64,000 bases of DNA from Mycolicibacterium sp. P9-64. Its GTDB lineage: Bacteria; Actinomycetota; Actinomycetes; Mycobacteriales; Mycobacteriaceae. Where the stretch lies: contig NZ_NPKO01000003.1 in the NCBI RefSeq assembly GCF_008329605.1, positions 1 to 64,000 on the forward strand, in the 5' to 3' direction. Position numbers and translations under genes: made by a program. A model generated the notes under the pieces. The model did no database searches. It was not told the origin of the DNA and saw only the letters and a list, made by a program, of their open reading frames with translations. Positions 11,665 to 30,095 of this stretch are shown in pieces; the first letter of the stretch is position 1; each line of letters starts with the position of its first letter.

Positions 11665-12867
11665 TCATTGATCTGCCAGGTCCCGGCGGGCGGCGATCTT
11701 GCTCGACAGGCCATGGATGTGCACGAAGCCCTTGGCGCTGGACTGGTCGTAGGTGTCGCCCTCGTCGTAGGTGGCGAGGTTGAAGTCGTACAGCGACTCA
11801 GCGCTGCGGCGTCCGTTGACCGCGATGTGGCCCCCGTGCAGCACGAGCCGGATCTCACCGGTGACGTGCTCCTGCGTGTGGTCGACGAACGACTCCAGCG
11901 CCCGCTTGAGCGGCGAGTACCAGAGCCCGTCGTAGACCAGCTCGCCCCACTTCTGGTCGGTGGTCCGCTTGAACCGGGCCAGTTCGCGCTCCAACGTGAC
12001 GTGCTCGAGCTCGGTGTGCGCGGTGATCAGCGCCATGGCTCCCGGCGCCTCGTAGATCTCACGGCTCTTGATGCCGACCAGTCGGTCTTCGACCACGTCG
12101 AGCCGGCCGACGCCTTGCGCGCCCGCCCGCCGGTTCAGTTCGACGATCGCCTCGAGCACCGTGACGGACCGTCCGTCGATGGACACCGGAACGCCCTTCT
12201 CGAAGCCGATGATGACCTCGTCGGGTGAGCTCCAGTTGACCGTGGGGTCTTCGGTGTAGTCGTAGACGTCCTTGGTGGGGGCATTCCAAAGGTGCTCGAG
12301 GAAACCGGTTTCCACCGCCCGGCCCCACACGTTCTGGTCGATCGAGAACGGTGAGCGCTTCGTCACGTTGATCGGGATGTCGTTCTCCTCGGCGAACGCG
12401 ATCGCCTTCTCCCTGGTCCAGGCGTAGTCGCGGACCGGGGCGAGCACGTCGAGATCGGGGGCCAGCGAGGCGAACCCCACCTCGAAGCGGACCTGATCGT
12501 TGCCCTTGCCCGTGCAGCCGTGGGCCACCGTGCCGCCGCCATGCTCACGGGCCGCCTCGACGAGATGCTTGACGATCAGCGGTCGGCTGATGGCCGACAC
12601 CAGCGGGTAGCGGTCCATGTAGAGCGCGTTCGACTTGATGGTCGGCAGGCAGTAGCCCTCGGCGAACTCGTCGCGGGCGTCGACCACGACGGCCTCCACA
12701 GCGCCGCAGTCCAGCGCACGCTGCCGGACCACCTCCATGTCTTCACCGCCCTGCCCGAGGTCGATGGCCACGGCCACGACCTCGCGACCGGTCTCCTTGC
12801 CGATCCAGCTGATCGCGACCGAGGTGTCCAGACCGCCGGAATACGCCAGGATGACGCGTTCGGACAT
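11665..12867 (-). CDS. argG: argininosuccinate synthase
   Basis: Joins citrulline and aspartate with ATP to form argininosuccinate. The 400-residue protein opens with [16 protein letters not shown], containing the PP-loop ATP pyrophosphatase motif SGGLDTS, and has [13 protein letters not shown] near residue 116 for citrulline/aspartate binding. ATG 12867, only 3 nt after the argR stop, so it belongs to the same transcript. Length and sequence are typical of the actinobacterial type. Confidence 0.97.
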   Translation of the reverse strand: MSERVILAYSGGLDTSVAISWIGKETGREVVAVAIDLGQGGEDMEVVRQRALDCGAVEAVVVDARDEFAEGYCLPTIKSNALYMDRYPLVSAISRPLIVKHLVEAAREHGGGTVAHGCTGKGNDQVRFEVGFASLAPDLDVLAPVRDYAWTREKAIAFAEENDIPINVTKRSPFSIDQNVWGRAVETGFLEHLWNAPTKDVYDYTEDPTVNWSSPDEVIIGFEKGVPVSIDGRSVTVLEAIVELNRRAGAQGVGRLDVVEDRLVGIKSREIYEAPGAMALITAHTELEHVTLERELARFKRTTDQKWGELVYDGLWYSPLKRALESFVDHTQEHVTGEIRLVLHGGHIAVNGRRSAESLYDFNLATYDEGDTYDQSSAKGFVHIHGLSSKIAARRDLADQ

Positions 12868-12870
12868 TGA

Positions 12871-15477
<2,607 letters not shown>

Positions 15478-15481
<4 letters not shown>

Positions 15482-16340
15482 TTCACCACCTTCGTTCCGG
15501 AACCGTCATCGGTGAACAACTCAACGAGCACGCAGTGTTCGACACGGCCGTCGACGACGTGTGCACTCGGCACGCCGCCTGCCACCGCGCGCAGGCAGGC
15601 CTCGATCTTGGGCACCATGCCCGACTCGAGCGTGGGCAGCAATTCGGTGAGCGTGGTGACGTCGATCTCGCTGACCAGCGAATCGCGGTCCGGCCAGCGG
15701 GTGTAGAGCCCCTCGACGTCGGTGAGCATCAACAGCTTCTCGGCGGCCAGCGCCTCGGCGAGGGCCGCGGCCGCGGTGTCGGCGTTGATGTTGTGCACCA
15801 CACCGGCGACATCCGGCGCGATCGTCGACACCACCGGAATCCGACCGGCCGCAATCAGATCGAGCACCGCCGCAGTGTTGACCCGCTCGACGTCACCGAC
15901 GAGGCCGATGTCGGTGGCGACGCCGTCGACGTTGACACTGCGCCGGATCGCGGTGAACAGCTGCGCGTCCTCGCCCGTGATGCCGACGGCGTATGGGCCG
16001 TGTGCATTGATTAGGCCGACGAGTTCCCTACCGACCTGACCGAACAGCACCATCCGCGCGACGTCAAGGACCTCGGGGGTGGTGACCCGGAAGCCACCCT
16101 TGAAATCGCCTGCGATGCCGAGCTTCTTGAGCATGGCACTGACCTGCGGGCCACCGCCGTGCACGACGACGGGATGGATCCCGCAGTTGCGCAGGAACAC
16201 CATGTCAGCGGCGAACGCAGCCTTGAGCACGTCGTCGGTCATCGCGTTGCCGCCGTACTTGACGACGACGATCTTGCCGTGCAGCGCCTTGAGCCACGGC
16301 AGCGCCTCGGCGAGGACCGAGGCCTTGGTGTGGGTGTCCG

Positions 16341-16344
<4 letters not shown>
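15478..16344 (-). CDS. argB: N-acetylglutamate kinase
   Basis: Phosphorylates N-acetylglutamate, the usual arginine-feedback point. 288 residues, amino-acid kinase fold, with KYGGNAM near residue 30 and the nucleotide-binding [12 protein letters not shown] near 61. The N-terminal extension before IVVKYGG is about 25 residues, consistent with the arginine-sensitive hexameric class. GTG 16344 overlaps the argJ stop by 4 nt. Confidence 0.96.
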
Positions 16345-18664
<2,320 letters not shown>

Positions 18665-18755
18665 CTAAAAGACTGTCGCCTCGCGACAAGACGCGCGAAC
18701 CCCGGGGCGTGCACAGTCGATCCGTACCTGACCCCCATAGTTGCGGAGCACCATC

Positions 18756-20222
18756 ATGCGTCGACTGACCAGCCTCGATGCCTTCTTCCTCGCCACCGAG
18801 GACGAGCGCACGGTCGCCAACGTTTCTGCCCTAGTGATTCTCGAGCGGAAGCGGGCAAACGGCCGACGGCTGACCCTCCACGCCGTCAAGTCACTGTTCG
18901 CGGAGCGGCTTCACCTGCTCCCGCCGCTGAGGTGGCAGGTGGTCGAGGTTCCGTTCGGGGTTGCGCACCCTTCATGGGTCGACGGCACCGTCGATCTCGA
19001 CTTCCATGTCCGGGAGTTCGCGCTTGCGGGCCCCGGCGACGATCCCTGCCTCGCCGAGCAGGTGGCCAGTCTGGCGGCCGAGCCGATGAACCGCTCCCGG
19101 CCGCTATGGGAGGCCTACCTGATACACGGTCTGTCGGGTGATCGGGTTGCGCTGCTGATCAAGTTGCACCACGCCGCCGTCGACGGGGTGTCGGGTGGCG
19201 AGATCCTGAGCACCTTGCTCGACGAGTCGCCAGAGCGGCGCGAAATCACGCCCGTTGCCGCCCGGCAAACCGAATCCGTCCCGAATCGGCTGGGCATGCT
19301 GTTGCGGGGACTGGCCGACGTGCCCCGCCAGGGGCTCGCGGCCGTCGGTGCGGCGAGACCGGCCCTTACCCACCTGGACAAGGTCGCCACGATCCGATCG
19401 CTGCCGGGTATATCAGAGATCACCGGTCTCGCAGGCCGATTCACTATCGGCGGTCGTACCGAATCGGGTCCAATACAACGGTTGGTCGCTCCGCGCACCG
19501 CCTTCAACGCCCGCATCACGCCGAATAGGAGCCTCGCCTTGGTGAGGCTGCCAATGCCAGAGGTATTACAGCTCAAGGAAGCCCACGGTGCCACGGTCAA
19601 CGACGTCGTCGTCGCACTGTGCGCCGGAGCTCTGCGGACCTGGCTGACCGCCAAAGCTGAACTGCCCAAGGAGCGACTGCTCGCGATGGTTCCCGTCTCG
19701 GTCCGAACCGCCTCCGAACGAGCCACATTCGGCAACAAGGTCGGAACGATGGTGGTGCCGCTACCGACCGACGAAGCCGATCCCGTCACCCGGATTCGCT
19801 CGTGCCGCATTTCGCTGCTGAAGGCCAAGGAGCAGCACGCAGCTCAACCACGCAACCTCATGCAGCAGGCAAACGACCTGGTGCCGCCAGTGCTGTTCGG
19901 GCCGGCGATGCGAACGGTGTTGAGGCTCGCCAGCTCGAGAGTGCTGAATCCTGCCGCGAACGTCATCATTTCCAACGTTCCGGGTCCTCGGACACCGCAG
20001 TACCTGGCCGGCGCCCGCGTCCTCGCCAACTATCCCGTCTCAACGATCGTCGACGGAATGGCGCTGAACATCACGCTATTCAGCTATCTCGACAGCCTCG
20101 ACATCGGAATCACCGTCGACAGCGAGCAGGTTCCGGACAGCGATCTCCTGGCGCAGGCCCTGGTCAACGAGCTGGACCTCCAGCTCCGCCTGTTGAAGCC
20201 TGCGGCGGCGAAACGCCGCTGA
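18756..20222 (+). CDS. WS/DGAT-family acyltransferase (triacylglycerol/wax ester synthase-like)
   Basis: A 488-residue acyltransferase of the wax ester synthase/diacylglycerol acyltransferase family, probably acting at the membrane on acyl-CoA. It starts MRRLTSLDAFFLATED, typical of mycobacterial Tgs proteins. The catalytic HHxxxDG motif is intact: HHAAVDG at residues 138-144. The second conserved block, NVIISNVPGP, lies near 410. ATG 18756 was preferred over TTG 18741. It is divergent from argC and converges on the virS-like gene with a 59-bp overlap. In the M. tuberculosis mymA locus two such genes (Rv3087, Rv3088) follow the dehydrogenases; here one stands on the other side of virS. Confidence 0.9.
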   Translation: MRRLTSLDAFFLATEDERTVANVSALVILERKRANGRRLTLHAVKSLFAERLHLLPPLRWQVVEVPFGVAHPSWVDGTVDLDFHVREFALAGPGDDPCLAEQVASLAAEPMNRSRPLWEAYLIHGLSGDRVALLIKLHHAAVDGVSGGEILSTLLDESPERREITPVAARQTESVPNRLGMLLRGLADVPRQGLAAVGAARPALTHLDKVATIRSLPGISEITGLAGRFTIGGRTESGPIQRLVAPRTAFNARITPNRSLALVRLPMPEVLQLKEAHGATVNDVVVALCAGALRTWLTAKAELPKERLLAMVPVSVRTASERATFGNKVGTMVVPLPTDEADPVTRIRSCRISLLKAKEQHAAQPRNLMQQANDLVPPVLFGPAMRTVLRLASSRVLNPAANVIISNVPGPRTPQYLAGARVLANYPVSTIVDGMALNITLFSYLDSLDIGITVDSEQVPDSDLLAQALVNELDLQLRLLKPAAAKRR

Positions 20223-21225
20223 GCTTGAGGTCTGCTCGATACTGCCGGGGCGTCATCCCGAACCAGCGGCGACACGACCGGTTGAACGTGCTCTGTTCGG
20301 TGTAGCCGAGCAGGACGGCGATCTGGCTGAGATGGAACCGCGGATCGGCGAGGTATCTCGCCGCGTGATTCTGGCGCTCCCGTTCGATGAGGTCCTGGCA
20401 TCGCACGCCTTCGCTGGTCAAACTTCGTTGCAGCGTTCGTGGGTGCATGGCGAGTTGGTCTGCGATCGCTTCCACGCTGCATTGCCCGGTGGGCAGCAGC
20501 CGGCGGGCCAGTTCTGCCACGCGTTCGGACAGCGTCGCGGTGCTCGGCAGGTAGTTGGACTCCAGGTACTTGGTCGCGATGCGCCGGGTCTCCGGATCCG
20601 CGCTCTCGATTCGTCTTCCGGCCAGATGCGGCGGTAGGTCGAAACCGCACCACGTCTGTCCGAAGCGCACCGGGCAGCCCAGCGCTTGGCGGTACGCGGC
20701 AGCCGAACCGAATTGCTCGTGCATGAATGAGATTGCGCGCGGTGCTGCCTCCGGCCCACCCATGAGACGAATCATCCGCACGCCGTTGGCCATGCTCAGT
20801 TCGTAGGCCTGAAGCGCGTAGGGCAGACCGGGTTCAACCACCTCGAAGGTGAACCTGACGTCGGCGTCGGGGGTGCGGGATCCGACGGTCAGCTTCAGCG
20901 CCGGGGAATGAACGTAGAGGTACCGGGCGATCGACTCCAGCCCATCGAGCACCGTCTGGGCGTTCCGCGCGATCACGGCGATGGGACCCAGGATGTCCAG
21001 GCCCTGCCAGTGCGAGAGGCGCAGTCCGAAATCCGGACAATGCAGGTCGCCCGCAGTGGCCTCGATCATGCGAACGACCGGCTCGAAGGAGACGAACGCG
21101 TCCTCCTCGTACTCGATACCCGGCGGGATGCCGAACCGGGAGAGAAACGGCGCTGGATCGGCGCCGAGTTCTGAGACCAGGTCGCCGTACCCCCACAGGT
21201 TGGTGGCACGGATCAGGCTGGCCAT
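20164..21225 (-). CDS. virS: AraC-family transcriptional regulator (VirS-like)
   Basis: A 353-residue regulator with an N-terminal Arabinose_bd/OruR-type ligand domain (about 20-205) and a C-terminal double helix-turn-helix (about 240-335, with MHPRTLQRSLTSEGVRCQDLIERER and the AraC signature IAVLLGYTEQSTFNRSCRRWFG). VirS of M. tuberculosis (340 residues) sits divergently from mymA and activates it at low pH; the same head-to-head arrangement with a monooxygenase, LipR-like esterase and SDR is seen here. ATG 21225 has an AGGGGG ribosome site. The 3' end overlaps the acyltransferase gene on the other strand by 59 bp. The symbol rests on context more than on sequence comparison. Confidence 0.75.
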   Translation of the reverse strand: MASLIRATNLWGYGDLVSELGADPAPFLSRFGIPPGIEYEEDAFVSFEPVVRMIEATAGDLHCPDFGLRLSHWQGLDILGPIAVIARNAQTVLDGLESIARYLYVHSPALKLTVGSRTPDADVRFTFEVVEPGLPYALQAYELSMANGVRMIRLMGGPEAAPRAISFMHEQFGSAAAYRQALGCPVRFGQTWCGFDLPPHLAGRRIESADPETRRIATKYLESNYLPSTATLSERVAELARRLLPTGQCSVEAIADQLAMHPRTLQRSLTSEGVRCQDLIERERQNHAARYLADPRFHLSQIAVLLGYTEQSTFNRSCRRWFGMTPRQYRADLKLSGVSPPQASTGGAGGPAR

Positions 21226-21237
21226 CCGATCGCCCCC

Positions 21238-21264
21238 TGTCGGGAAAAGACAAAAGCATGTCGG
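21238..21264. promoter_or_regulatory. direct repeat between virS-like and mymA-like genes
   Basis: TGTCGGGAAAAG (from 21238) recurs as TGTCGGAAACCG (from 21259). The 21-bp period is two helical turns, the spacing typical of direct-repeat sites bound by AraC-family proteins. It lies just upstream of the regulator start and about 90 nt before the monooxygenase start. Confidence 0.4.
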
Positions 21265-21351
21265 AAACCGTCAAGACCTGCGGCGGCGCTCTCAACCATT
21301 CTGTTTCTACAGCGTCCTGCACACCCAGCAGGCAAGAAGCGCGAGGAAGCC

Positions 21352-22830
21352 ATGAACGCACAACACTTCGACGTCCTGATCATCGGCGCCGGCCTGTCCG
21401 GCATCGGCACGGCATGCCAGGTGACCGCCGAACACCCCAACAAGACCATCGCGGTGCTGGAGCGTCGCGAGCGCCTCGGCGGAACCTGGGACCTGTTCCG
21501 CTACCCCGGCATCCGCTCCGACTCCGACATGTACAGCTTCGGATACAGGTTCCGGCCGTGGCAGGAACTGAAGGTGCTCGCCGACGGCCCATCGATCCGC
21601 GAGTACATCGCCGACACTGCGGCCGAGTACGGCGTCGACGAGAAGATCCACTACGGGGTGAAGATCGTCACCGCAGACTGGTCTACCCCCGACAGCCGCT
21701 GGACGGTGACCGCCCTGCACGAGGCGACCGGCGAGACGCGTACCTACACCGCCGGCTTCCTCATCAGCTGCACCGGTTACTTCAACCACGACAAAGGCTA
21801 TCTGCCCACCTTCCCCGGCGCGGACCGGTTCAAGGGGCAAACCATCCATCCTCAGCACTGGCCGGACGACCTGGACTACACGGGAAAGAAGGTCGTCGTC
21901 ATCGGAAGTGGCGCGACGGCTGTCACCCTGGTTCCGACGATGGCCCCCGACGCCGAACACGTGACCATGCTGCAGCGCTCCCCGTCGTACATCTTCTCGA
22001 TACCCGCGTTCGACAAGGTCTCCGAGATCCTGGGTCGCTTCCTCCCCGACAAATGGGTTTACCGGTTCGCGCGCAGGCGCAACATTGCCTTCCAGCGCTA
22101 CCTCTACCTGGCGTGCAAGCGCTGGCCCGCCCAGATGCGCCGATTCCTGCTCTGGCAGGTCCGCAGGCACCTGGGCCCATCCGTCGACATGAGCCACTTC
22201 ACCCCGAAGTACATGCCCTGGGACGAGCGGTTGTGCGCGGTGCCGAACGGCGATCTCTTCAAGACGCTGGCCTCCGGTGAGGCGTCGATCGTGACGGACC
22301 AGATCGACACGTTCACCGAGACGGGCATCTTGTTGAGGTCCGGCCAGGAACTCGAGGCGGACATCATCGTCACCGCAACGGGCCTAGACATCCAGATGTT
22401 GGGCGGCATGAAGCTTTCGCTCGACGGTGAGACACGAGAGTTCCACGACCAGATGACCTACAAGGGCGTGCTCGTCGAGAACTTCCCCAACCTGGCATGG
22501 GTCTTCGGCTATACGAACGCGCCGTGGACCTTGAAGTCCGATATCGCCGGCGCCTATCTGTGCCGGCTGTTCAAGCACATGGACGACAACGGCCACACGA
22601 TGGCAACTCCCTGCGATGCCGATCACTCCGCGATGGAGATCGGAATGGTGGACCAACTGCAATCGGGCTACGTGCAGCGCTCCAAGGACATCTGGCCACG
22701 CCAGGGCTCCAAGAACCCGTGGAAGGTGCTCATGCACTACGGGAAGGACTCCAAGATGCTGCTCCAGGATCCGGTCGACGACAGCCTCCTCCGGTTCGAG
22801 ACGGCCGCGCTGGACACGGTGATGGCATGA
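21352..22830 (+). CDS. mymA: flavin-containing Baeyer-Villiger-type monooxygenase (MymA-like)
   Basis: FAD- and NADPH-dependent oxygenase of 492 residues (MymA, 495). FAD motif GAGLSGIG at about 12-19, followed by [18 protein letters not shown]. The Baeyer-Villiger fingerprint FxGxxxHxxxWP is perfect: [12 protein letters not shown] near residue 162. The NADPH motif GSGATA follows near 184. ATG 21352 has a GAGGAA ribosome site. First gene of a three-gene operon with ATGA overlaps. In M. tuberculosis the mymA operon is induced by acid and affects mycolic acid composition; MymA and EthA also activate thioamide drugs. Confidence 0.85.
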   Translation: MNAQHFDVLIIGAGLSGIGTACQVTAEHPNKTIAVLERRERLGGTWDLFRYPGIRSDSDMYSFGYRFRPWQELKVLADGPSIREYIADTAAEYGVDEKIHYGVKIVTADWSTPDSRWTVTALHEATGETRTYTAGFLISCTGYFNHDKGYLPTFPGADRFKGQTIHPQHWPDDLDYTGKKVVVIGSGATAVTLVPTMAPDAEHVTMLQRSPSYIFSIPAFDKVSEILGRFLPDKWVYRFARRRNIAFQRYLYLACKRWPAQMRRFLLWQVRRHLGPSVDMSHFTPKYMPWDERLCAVPNGDLFKTLASGEASIVTDQIDTFTETGILLRSGQELEADIIVTATGLDIQMLGGMKLSLDGETREFHDQMTYKGVLVENFPNLAWVFGYTNAPWTLKSDIAGAYLCRLFKHMDDNGHTMATPCDADHSAMEIGMVDQLQSGYVQRSKDIWPRQGSKNPWKVLMHYGKDSKMLLQDPVDDSLLRFETAALDTVMA

Positions 22831-23753
22831 GAATCAACAGGCACGTCGTCCGGGCCGGGTTGCGAGCCTCGCGACCACTGTTCGCATCCCACCGGATTTC
22901 TGTCGACGGCAAGCGCACACTCTTCGAGGCATTCACGAGTGCTGCCCGCCCGCCGAGGGGGACCCGCTTCGAGCGCATCACCATCGCGGGCGTTCCGGTC
23001 GAGCGGGTACTGCCTTCTTCGAACGGTGAAACCTTTGGAACCCTGATCTACCTGCACGGCGGCGCCTATGCGCTGGGCAGCGCCAAAGGCTACCGCGGCC
23101 TGGTCGCGCACCTGGCCACCTCGGCAGGCACGACGGCCCTGATCCCCGACTACTCGCGGGCACCGGAAGCTCGATATCCGGTCGCCCTGGAAGAGATGGT
23201 CGCGGTGTACTCGCGATTGCTCGAAGACGGGCTCGATCCGAAGACTACGGTCATTGCCGGCGATTCGGCTGGCGGCGGACTGACGCTGGCGCTCGCCATG
23301 GCGCTGCGCGATCGCGGATTCGCCACGCCCGCGGCGCTGGGCTTGATCTGCCCGTGGGCCAACCTCGCAATCGACATCGACGAATTGCGACCGACGCTGC
23401 GGGATCCGCTGATCCTCCCGTCGATGACCGCTGAGTGGGCTCCGCAGTACGCGTGGACCGCCGATCCGATGTCGCCGGGCATTTCTCCGGTGTATGGGGA
23501 CTTGCGTGACCTGCCGCCGATCGTGATTCATACCGCCGGTGACGATCCGATCCGCTGTGATGCCAGTGACATTGCCAAGGCCGTGGCCGCTACCGGGACG
23601 GGCGCCGTCGACCACCGCGTGTTCGAAAGCCTCTGGCACGTCTTCCACCTCCAGGTCAGCGTTCTACCCGAAGCACGGGAAGCGGTCGCCGATCTCGGAG
23701 CGAAGCTCCACCACCACGTCCGCACCAACGATGTGAAAGTTGCAGGGGAATGA
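22827..23753 (+). CDS. lipR: LipR-like acetyl hydrolase/esterase (HSL family)
   Basis: A 308-residue esterase of the hormone-sensitive lipase family; LipR has the same length. Oxyanion motif HGGAY near residue 73, nucleophile GDSAGGG near 149, acid in GDDPIRCD and His in ESLWHVFH near the C-terminus complete the catalytic triad. ATG 22827 overlaps the monooxygenase stop. It may hydrolyse the esters or lactones made by the preceding Baeyer-Villiger enzyme. No signal peptide, so probably cytoplasmic. Confidence 0.85.
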   Translation: MRINRHVVRAGLRASRPLFASHRISVDGKRTLFEAFTSAARPPRGTRFERITIAGVPVERVLPSSNGETFGTLIYLHGGAYALGSAKGYRGLVAHLATSAGTTALIPDYSRAPEARYPVALEEMVAVYSRLLEDGLDPKTTVIAGDSAGGGLTLALAMALRDRGFATPAALGLICPWANLAIDIDELRPTLRDPLILPSMTAEWAPQYAWTADPMSPGISPVYGDLRDLPPIVIHTAGDDPIRCDASDIAKAVAATGTGAVDHRVFESLWHVFHLQVSVLPEAREAVADLGAKLHHHVRTNDVKVAGE

Positions 23754-24580
23754 ACCGATTCGAAGGCAAAGTCGCCGTCATCACAGGAGCTGGATCCGGC
23801 ATCGGCAGGGCCCTGGCCGTCAATCTCGCGGCCAAGGGCGCAAGGCTCGCACTCTCGGACATCGACACCGAAGGACTCGCCGAAACCGTTCGCCAAGTCG
23901 AAGCTCTCGGCGCGACGGTGAAATCCGACCGACTCAACGTCGCCGAACGGGAGGCGGTGCTCGCCTACGCCGATGCCGTCGTCACCCACTTCGGCGAGGT
24001 CCATCAGGTTTACAACAACGCCGGTATCGCCTACAACGGCGACGTGGAGAAGTCCGAGTTCAAGGACATCGAACGGGTCATCGACGTCGACTTCTGGGGC
24101 GTGGTCAATGGGACCAAAGCCTTTCTGCCGCATGTGATCGCGTCCGGGGACGGGCACATCGTCAACGTCTCCAGCTTGTTCGGGCTGATCGCCGTGCCCG
24201 GCCAAAGCGCCTACAACGCCGCAAAGTTCGCCGTGCGCGGCTTCACCGAGGCACTGCGCCAGGAGATGTTGGTCGCCAAGCACCCGGTCAGGGTGACGTG
24301 CGTGCACCCTGGCGGAATCAAGACAGCCGTCGCCCGCAATGCCACTGTCGCCGAGGGCCAGAGCGCTCAGGGCTTTGCGGAGTTCTTCGACAAGCACATG
24401 GCGATCCATACGCCAGAAATGGCCGCCGAGACGATCCTCGACGCAGTCGCCAAGGGACGCGCCCGGGTGGTGGTCGGCTGGGAGGCAAAGGCCCTCGATG
24501 TCTTGGCCCGCGCCATCGGTTCGGGGTATCAGCGGATCATCGCGTCAGCGGTGTCCAGGTTCTTCCCATGGGCGAAGTGA
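23750..24580 (+). CDS. short-chain dehydrogenase/reductase (Rv3085-like)
   Basis: A 276-residue classical SDR, the same length as Rv3085. Cofactor motif [10 protein letters not shown] at about 12-21, NNAGIAYNG near 91, and active site Ser in NVSSLFG with YNAAK (Tyr/Lys) near 160. Asp after the second strand (LSDID) suggests NAD(H) preference. ATG 23750 overlaps the lipR stop. The following adhD and fadD13 genes of the M. tuberculosis operon are absent: the next gene is pheT on the other strand, 4 nt away. Confidence 0.9.
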   Translation: MNRFEGKVAVITGAGSGIGRALAVNLAAKGARLALSDIDTEGLAETVRQVEALGATVKSDRLNVAEREAVLAYADAVVTHFGEVHQVYNNAGIAYNGDVEKSEFKDIERVIDVDFWGVVNGTKAFLPHVIASGDGHIVNVSSLFGLIAVPGQSAYNAAKFAVRGFTEALRQEMLVAKHPVRVTCVHPGGIKTAVARNATVAEGQSAQGFAEFFDKHMAIHTPEMAAETILDAVAKGRARVVVGWEAKALDVLARAIGSGYQRIIASAVSRFFPWAK

Positions 24581-24584
24581 CGCA

Positions 24585-27094
24585 CTATTTGCGCTGCGTG
24601 GCCCCGACCCGGTCGGCCGCCACAGCTACGGCGGTGTCGCGCGCCGCACTGGCCTCGTCCTCGGTCAGCGTGCGATCGGCAGCGCGGAACCGCAGCGCCA
24701 GCGTCAGCGACTTTCGCCCCTCACCGATCTGCGGACCGGTGTAGACGTCGAACAGCCGTACGTCTTCGAGCAGTTCGCCAGCGCCGTCGCGAACCGCATC
24801 GACGACGGCCTGCGCCGCGACGTCGTCGGCGACGATCAGGCTGACGTCCTGGAACACCGCGGGGAACGGAGACACCGCGGGCGCCGCCAGCCGTTCGACC
24901 AGAGGCACCTCGTCGAGGTCCAACTCCACCGCACACGTGCCCTTCGGCAGGCCGGTCCGTTCGATCACGGCAGGGTGCAGCGGACCGGCGTAACCGATCA
25001 CGGTGCCAGTCTCGGAATCACCAAGCACAACCTCGGCGCAGCGCCCCGGATGCCACGGCAACTCCTGGGCGGCGCGCAGGGTGAACTCGACGTTGCAGAC
25101 CCGGCCGACGATGCGGACGGCCTCGAATGCGTCAGACGCCTCGACCGGCCGACCGTGCCCCCAGGGGCCCGCCGGTTCGCGCAGTCCGGTCAGCACCGCG
25201 GCGACGTGCACGGGCTGCCGCGGTAGGGAGCCGTCGATGGTCGCGATCTCCTCGTCGGTGGGACGGCGGTCGACCGGAATCGGCTGCAGCGCTCGGGTTC
25301 CCGGGGTCGCCTGGGCGACCTGTTCGATGGCGAACAGCGCCACGTCGGTCACACCCCGAGAGACGTTGCGCGCCAACGCCTCCAGCATGCCCGGCAGCAG
25401 AGTCGTGGCCAAATGCGGCCGGTCGGACTCCAACGGATTGAGCACGGACACGGTGGCCCTGCGCGGATCGTCGGCGGGAAGACCCCACGTGTCGAAGACG
25501 CCTGCCGGCAGGAACGGCGTCGGCAGGATCTCGACGAACCCGTTGAGCGCCAGCGACTTCCCGATCGCGCGGCGGCGCTCCTGCGCGGAGGTCAGACCCC
25601 GCCCTGGGGGTGCAAACGGCAGCACCGACGGAATCTTGTCGAGTCCTTCGAGGCGCAGCACCTCCTCGACCAGATCCGCAGGCTGCTTGAGGTCGGGTCG
25701 CCAACTCGGCGGAATCGCGGTGACCTGGGCACCCGACGTCGTGACCGCGGCGCCGACCTGGGTCAGCCGGCGCTCGGTGGTACCCGAGGCGTACTCGATG
25801 CCCGCGATCCTGTCCGGCAGATCGGCGGGCATGGTCACCGCGGGCTGAGACCAGTCGTCGCGCGGCGGGTCGCCGCGCCAGTCCGTAAGGGTGCGCTCGA
25901 CGGTTCCCCCGGCGATCTCGGCCAACAGTGCGGCCGAACGATCAAGCGCGGCAACCGAGATCGCCGGGTCGACGGTGCGCTCGTAGCGGCGCCCCGCCTC
26001 GCTGACCAGGTGCAGACGCCGCTGTGTGCGCGACACCGCCGCGGGATCCCACACGGCGGCCTCCAGCAGCACGTCGGTGGTGCTGTCGCGGACCTCGGTG
26101 GTGCCTGCGCCCATCACGCCGCCGATGGCCGCCGTCGCAACGTCGTCGACGATGAGGACGTCACCCGAATCGAGCGTCCGCTCGACGTCGTCGAGGGTGA
26201 CGACCTTCTCCCCCGGCTTGGCGAACCGGACGTCGAAGCCACCGGTGATGAGGCTGCGGTCGTGGGCGTGCAACGGATGCCCGATCTCGAGCATGACGTA
26301 GTTGGTGACGTCGACCGCCGGTGAGATGGAACGGATTCCGCTCAGCAGCAGCCTCCGCTGCAGCCACCACGGCGATACGGCAGTCGGGTCGATGCCGGTC
26401 ACGGGACGCAGACCGAACCGCTGCACACCCGTACCCGGTCGAATGGTCACTGGCCAGGCGTCGCCGTCGGCGGGCAACGGCACGACGGCGGCAGGATCGA
26501 CGAAGTCCAGGTCGTAGGCGCAGGCGATTTCGCGCGCCATTCCCCGGATCGACAGGCAGTAGCCACGATCAGGGGTGATCGCCAAGTGGAACACCACGTC
26601 GTCGAGCCCGAGGAGCTCGATCGCGTCGGCACCCGGTTCCGCGGTGCCCGGTGGCAGCACCAGGATCCCCGACTGGTCGGCGCCGAGGTTGAGTTCGGCA
26701 GTCGAGCAGATCATGCCGTCGGAGAGGTGGCCGTAGGTCTTGCGCGCCGCGATGGCAAAATCGCCAGGCAAAACCGTTCCAGGCAGTGCGACGACGACGA
26801 GGTCGCCGACGGCGAAGTTCATTGCCCCGCAGACGATGTCGCGCGGTGCGCCATCGACGTTGGCCGAGCCGACGTCGACCTTGCACGCCCTGATCGGCTT
26901 CTTGAACTCGGTGAGCTCCTCGATGTGGACGACCTTGCCGACCGTCAGCGGACCGGTCACCGGGCCAACCGGGATGATCTCCTCCACCTCGTGGCCGACG
27001 GCGATCAGTGCCCGCTCGAGCTCGTCGGCCGACACATCCCAACCCGGTGCACCGGCTCGGACGACGTCGCGGAGCCAGCTGTATGGAACGCGCA

Positions 27095-27095
<1 letters not shown>
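24585..27095 (-). CDS. pheT: phenylalanyl-tRNA synthetase beta subunit
   Basis: 836 residues, with the full bacterial set of domains: N-terminal tRNA-binding EMAP-like domain (about 40-155), B3/B4 editing domain, B5, class II-like core and a C-terminal FDX-ACB anticodon domain (about 740-836, beginning [17 protein letters not shown]). Forms an alpha2-beta2 enzyme with PheS. ATG 27095 overlaps the pheS stop by one base (TGATG), so translation is coupled. Confidence 0.97.
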
Positions 27096-29778
<2,683 letters not shown>

Positions 29779-29810
29779 ACCGGCGCAGTCCGGGATGGGA
29801 CCATGGATTC

Positions 29811-30095
29811 GTGGACGACTTCGAACTGGGCAGGCGGCTCACCGCGGCGGACGTCCACGACGTGGCCTTCTCCAAACCACCCATGTTCAAGCGCGGTTAC
29901 CACGAAGACGAGGTGGACGAGCTTCTCGAACGCGTCGAGGCGGCGCTGCGCGATCCGACCGGACGAGATGGCATTACCGCAGCGGAGCTGCACGACGTGA
30001 CGTTCTCCAAGCCGCCGATGGGCAAACGCGGCTACAACTCAGACGAGGTCGACGCGTTCCTGGAGGTCGTGAGGATCGAGTTCACGCGCCGATGA
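29811..30095 (+). CDS. small protein with two DivIVA-type (DivI1A) repeats
   Basis: A 94-residue protein made almost entirely of two related blocks: [20 protein letters not shown] and [20 protein letters not shown], each followed by a short helix ([22 protein letters not shown]). The block is the DivI1A motif found singly at the N-terminus of DivIVA/Wag31 family proteins, where it binds curved membrane. There is no long coiled coil. GTG 29811 is the only start that gives a full first repeat. Its 3' end overlaps the convergent rhomboid-like gene by 57 bp. Role unknown; a link to pole or septum is inference. Confidence 0.78.
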   Translation: MDDFELGRRLTAADVHDVAFSKPPMFKRGYHEDEVDELLERVEAALRDPTGRDGITAAELHDVTFSKPPMGKRGYNSDEVDAFLEVVRIEFTRR

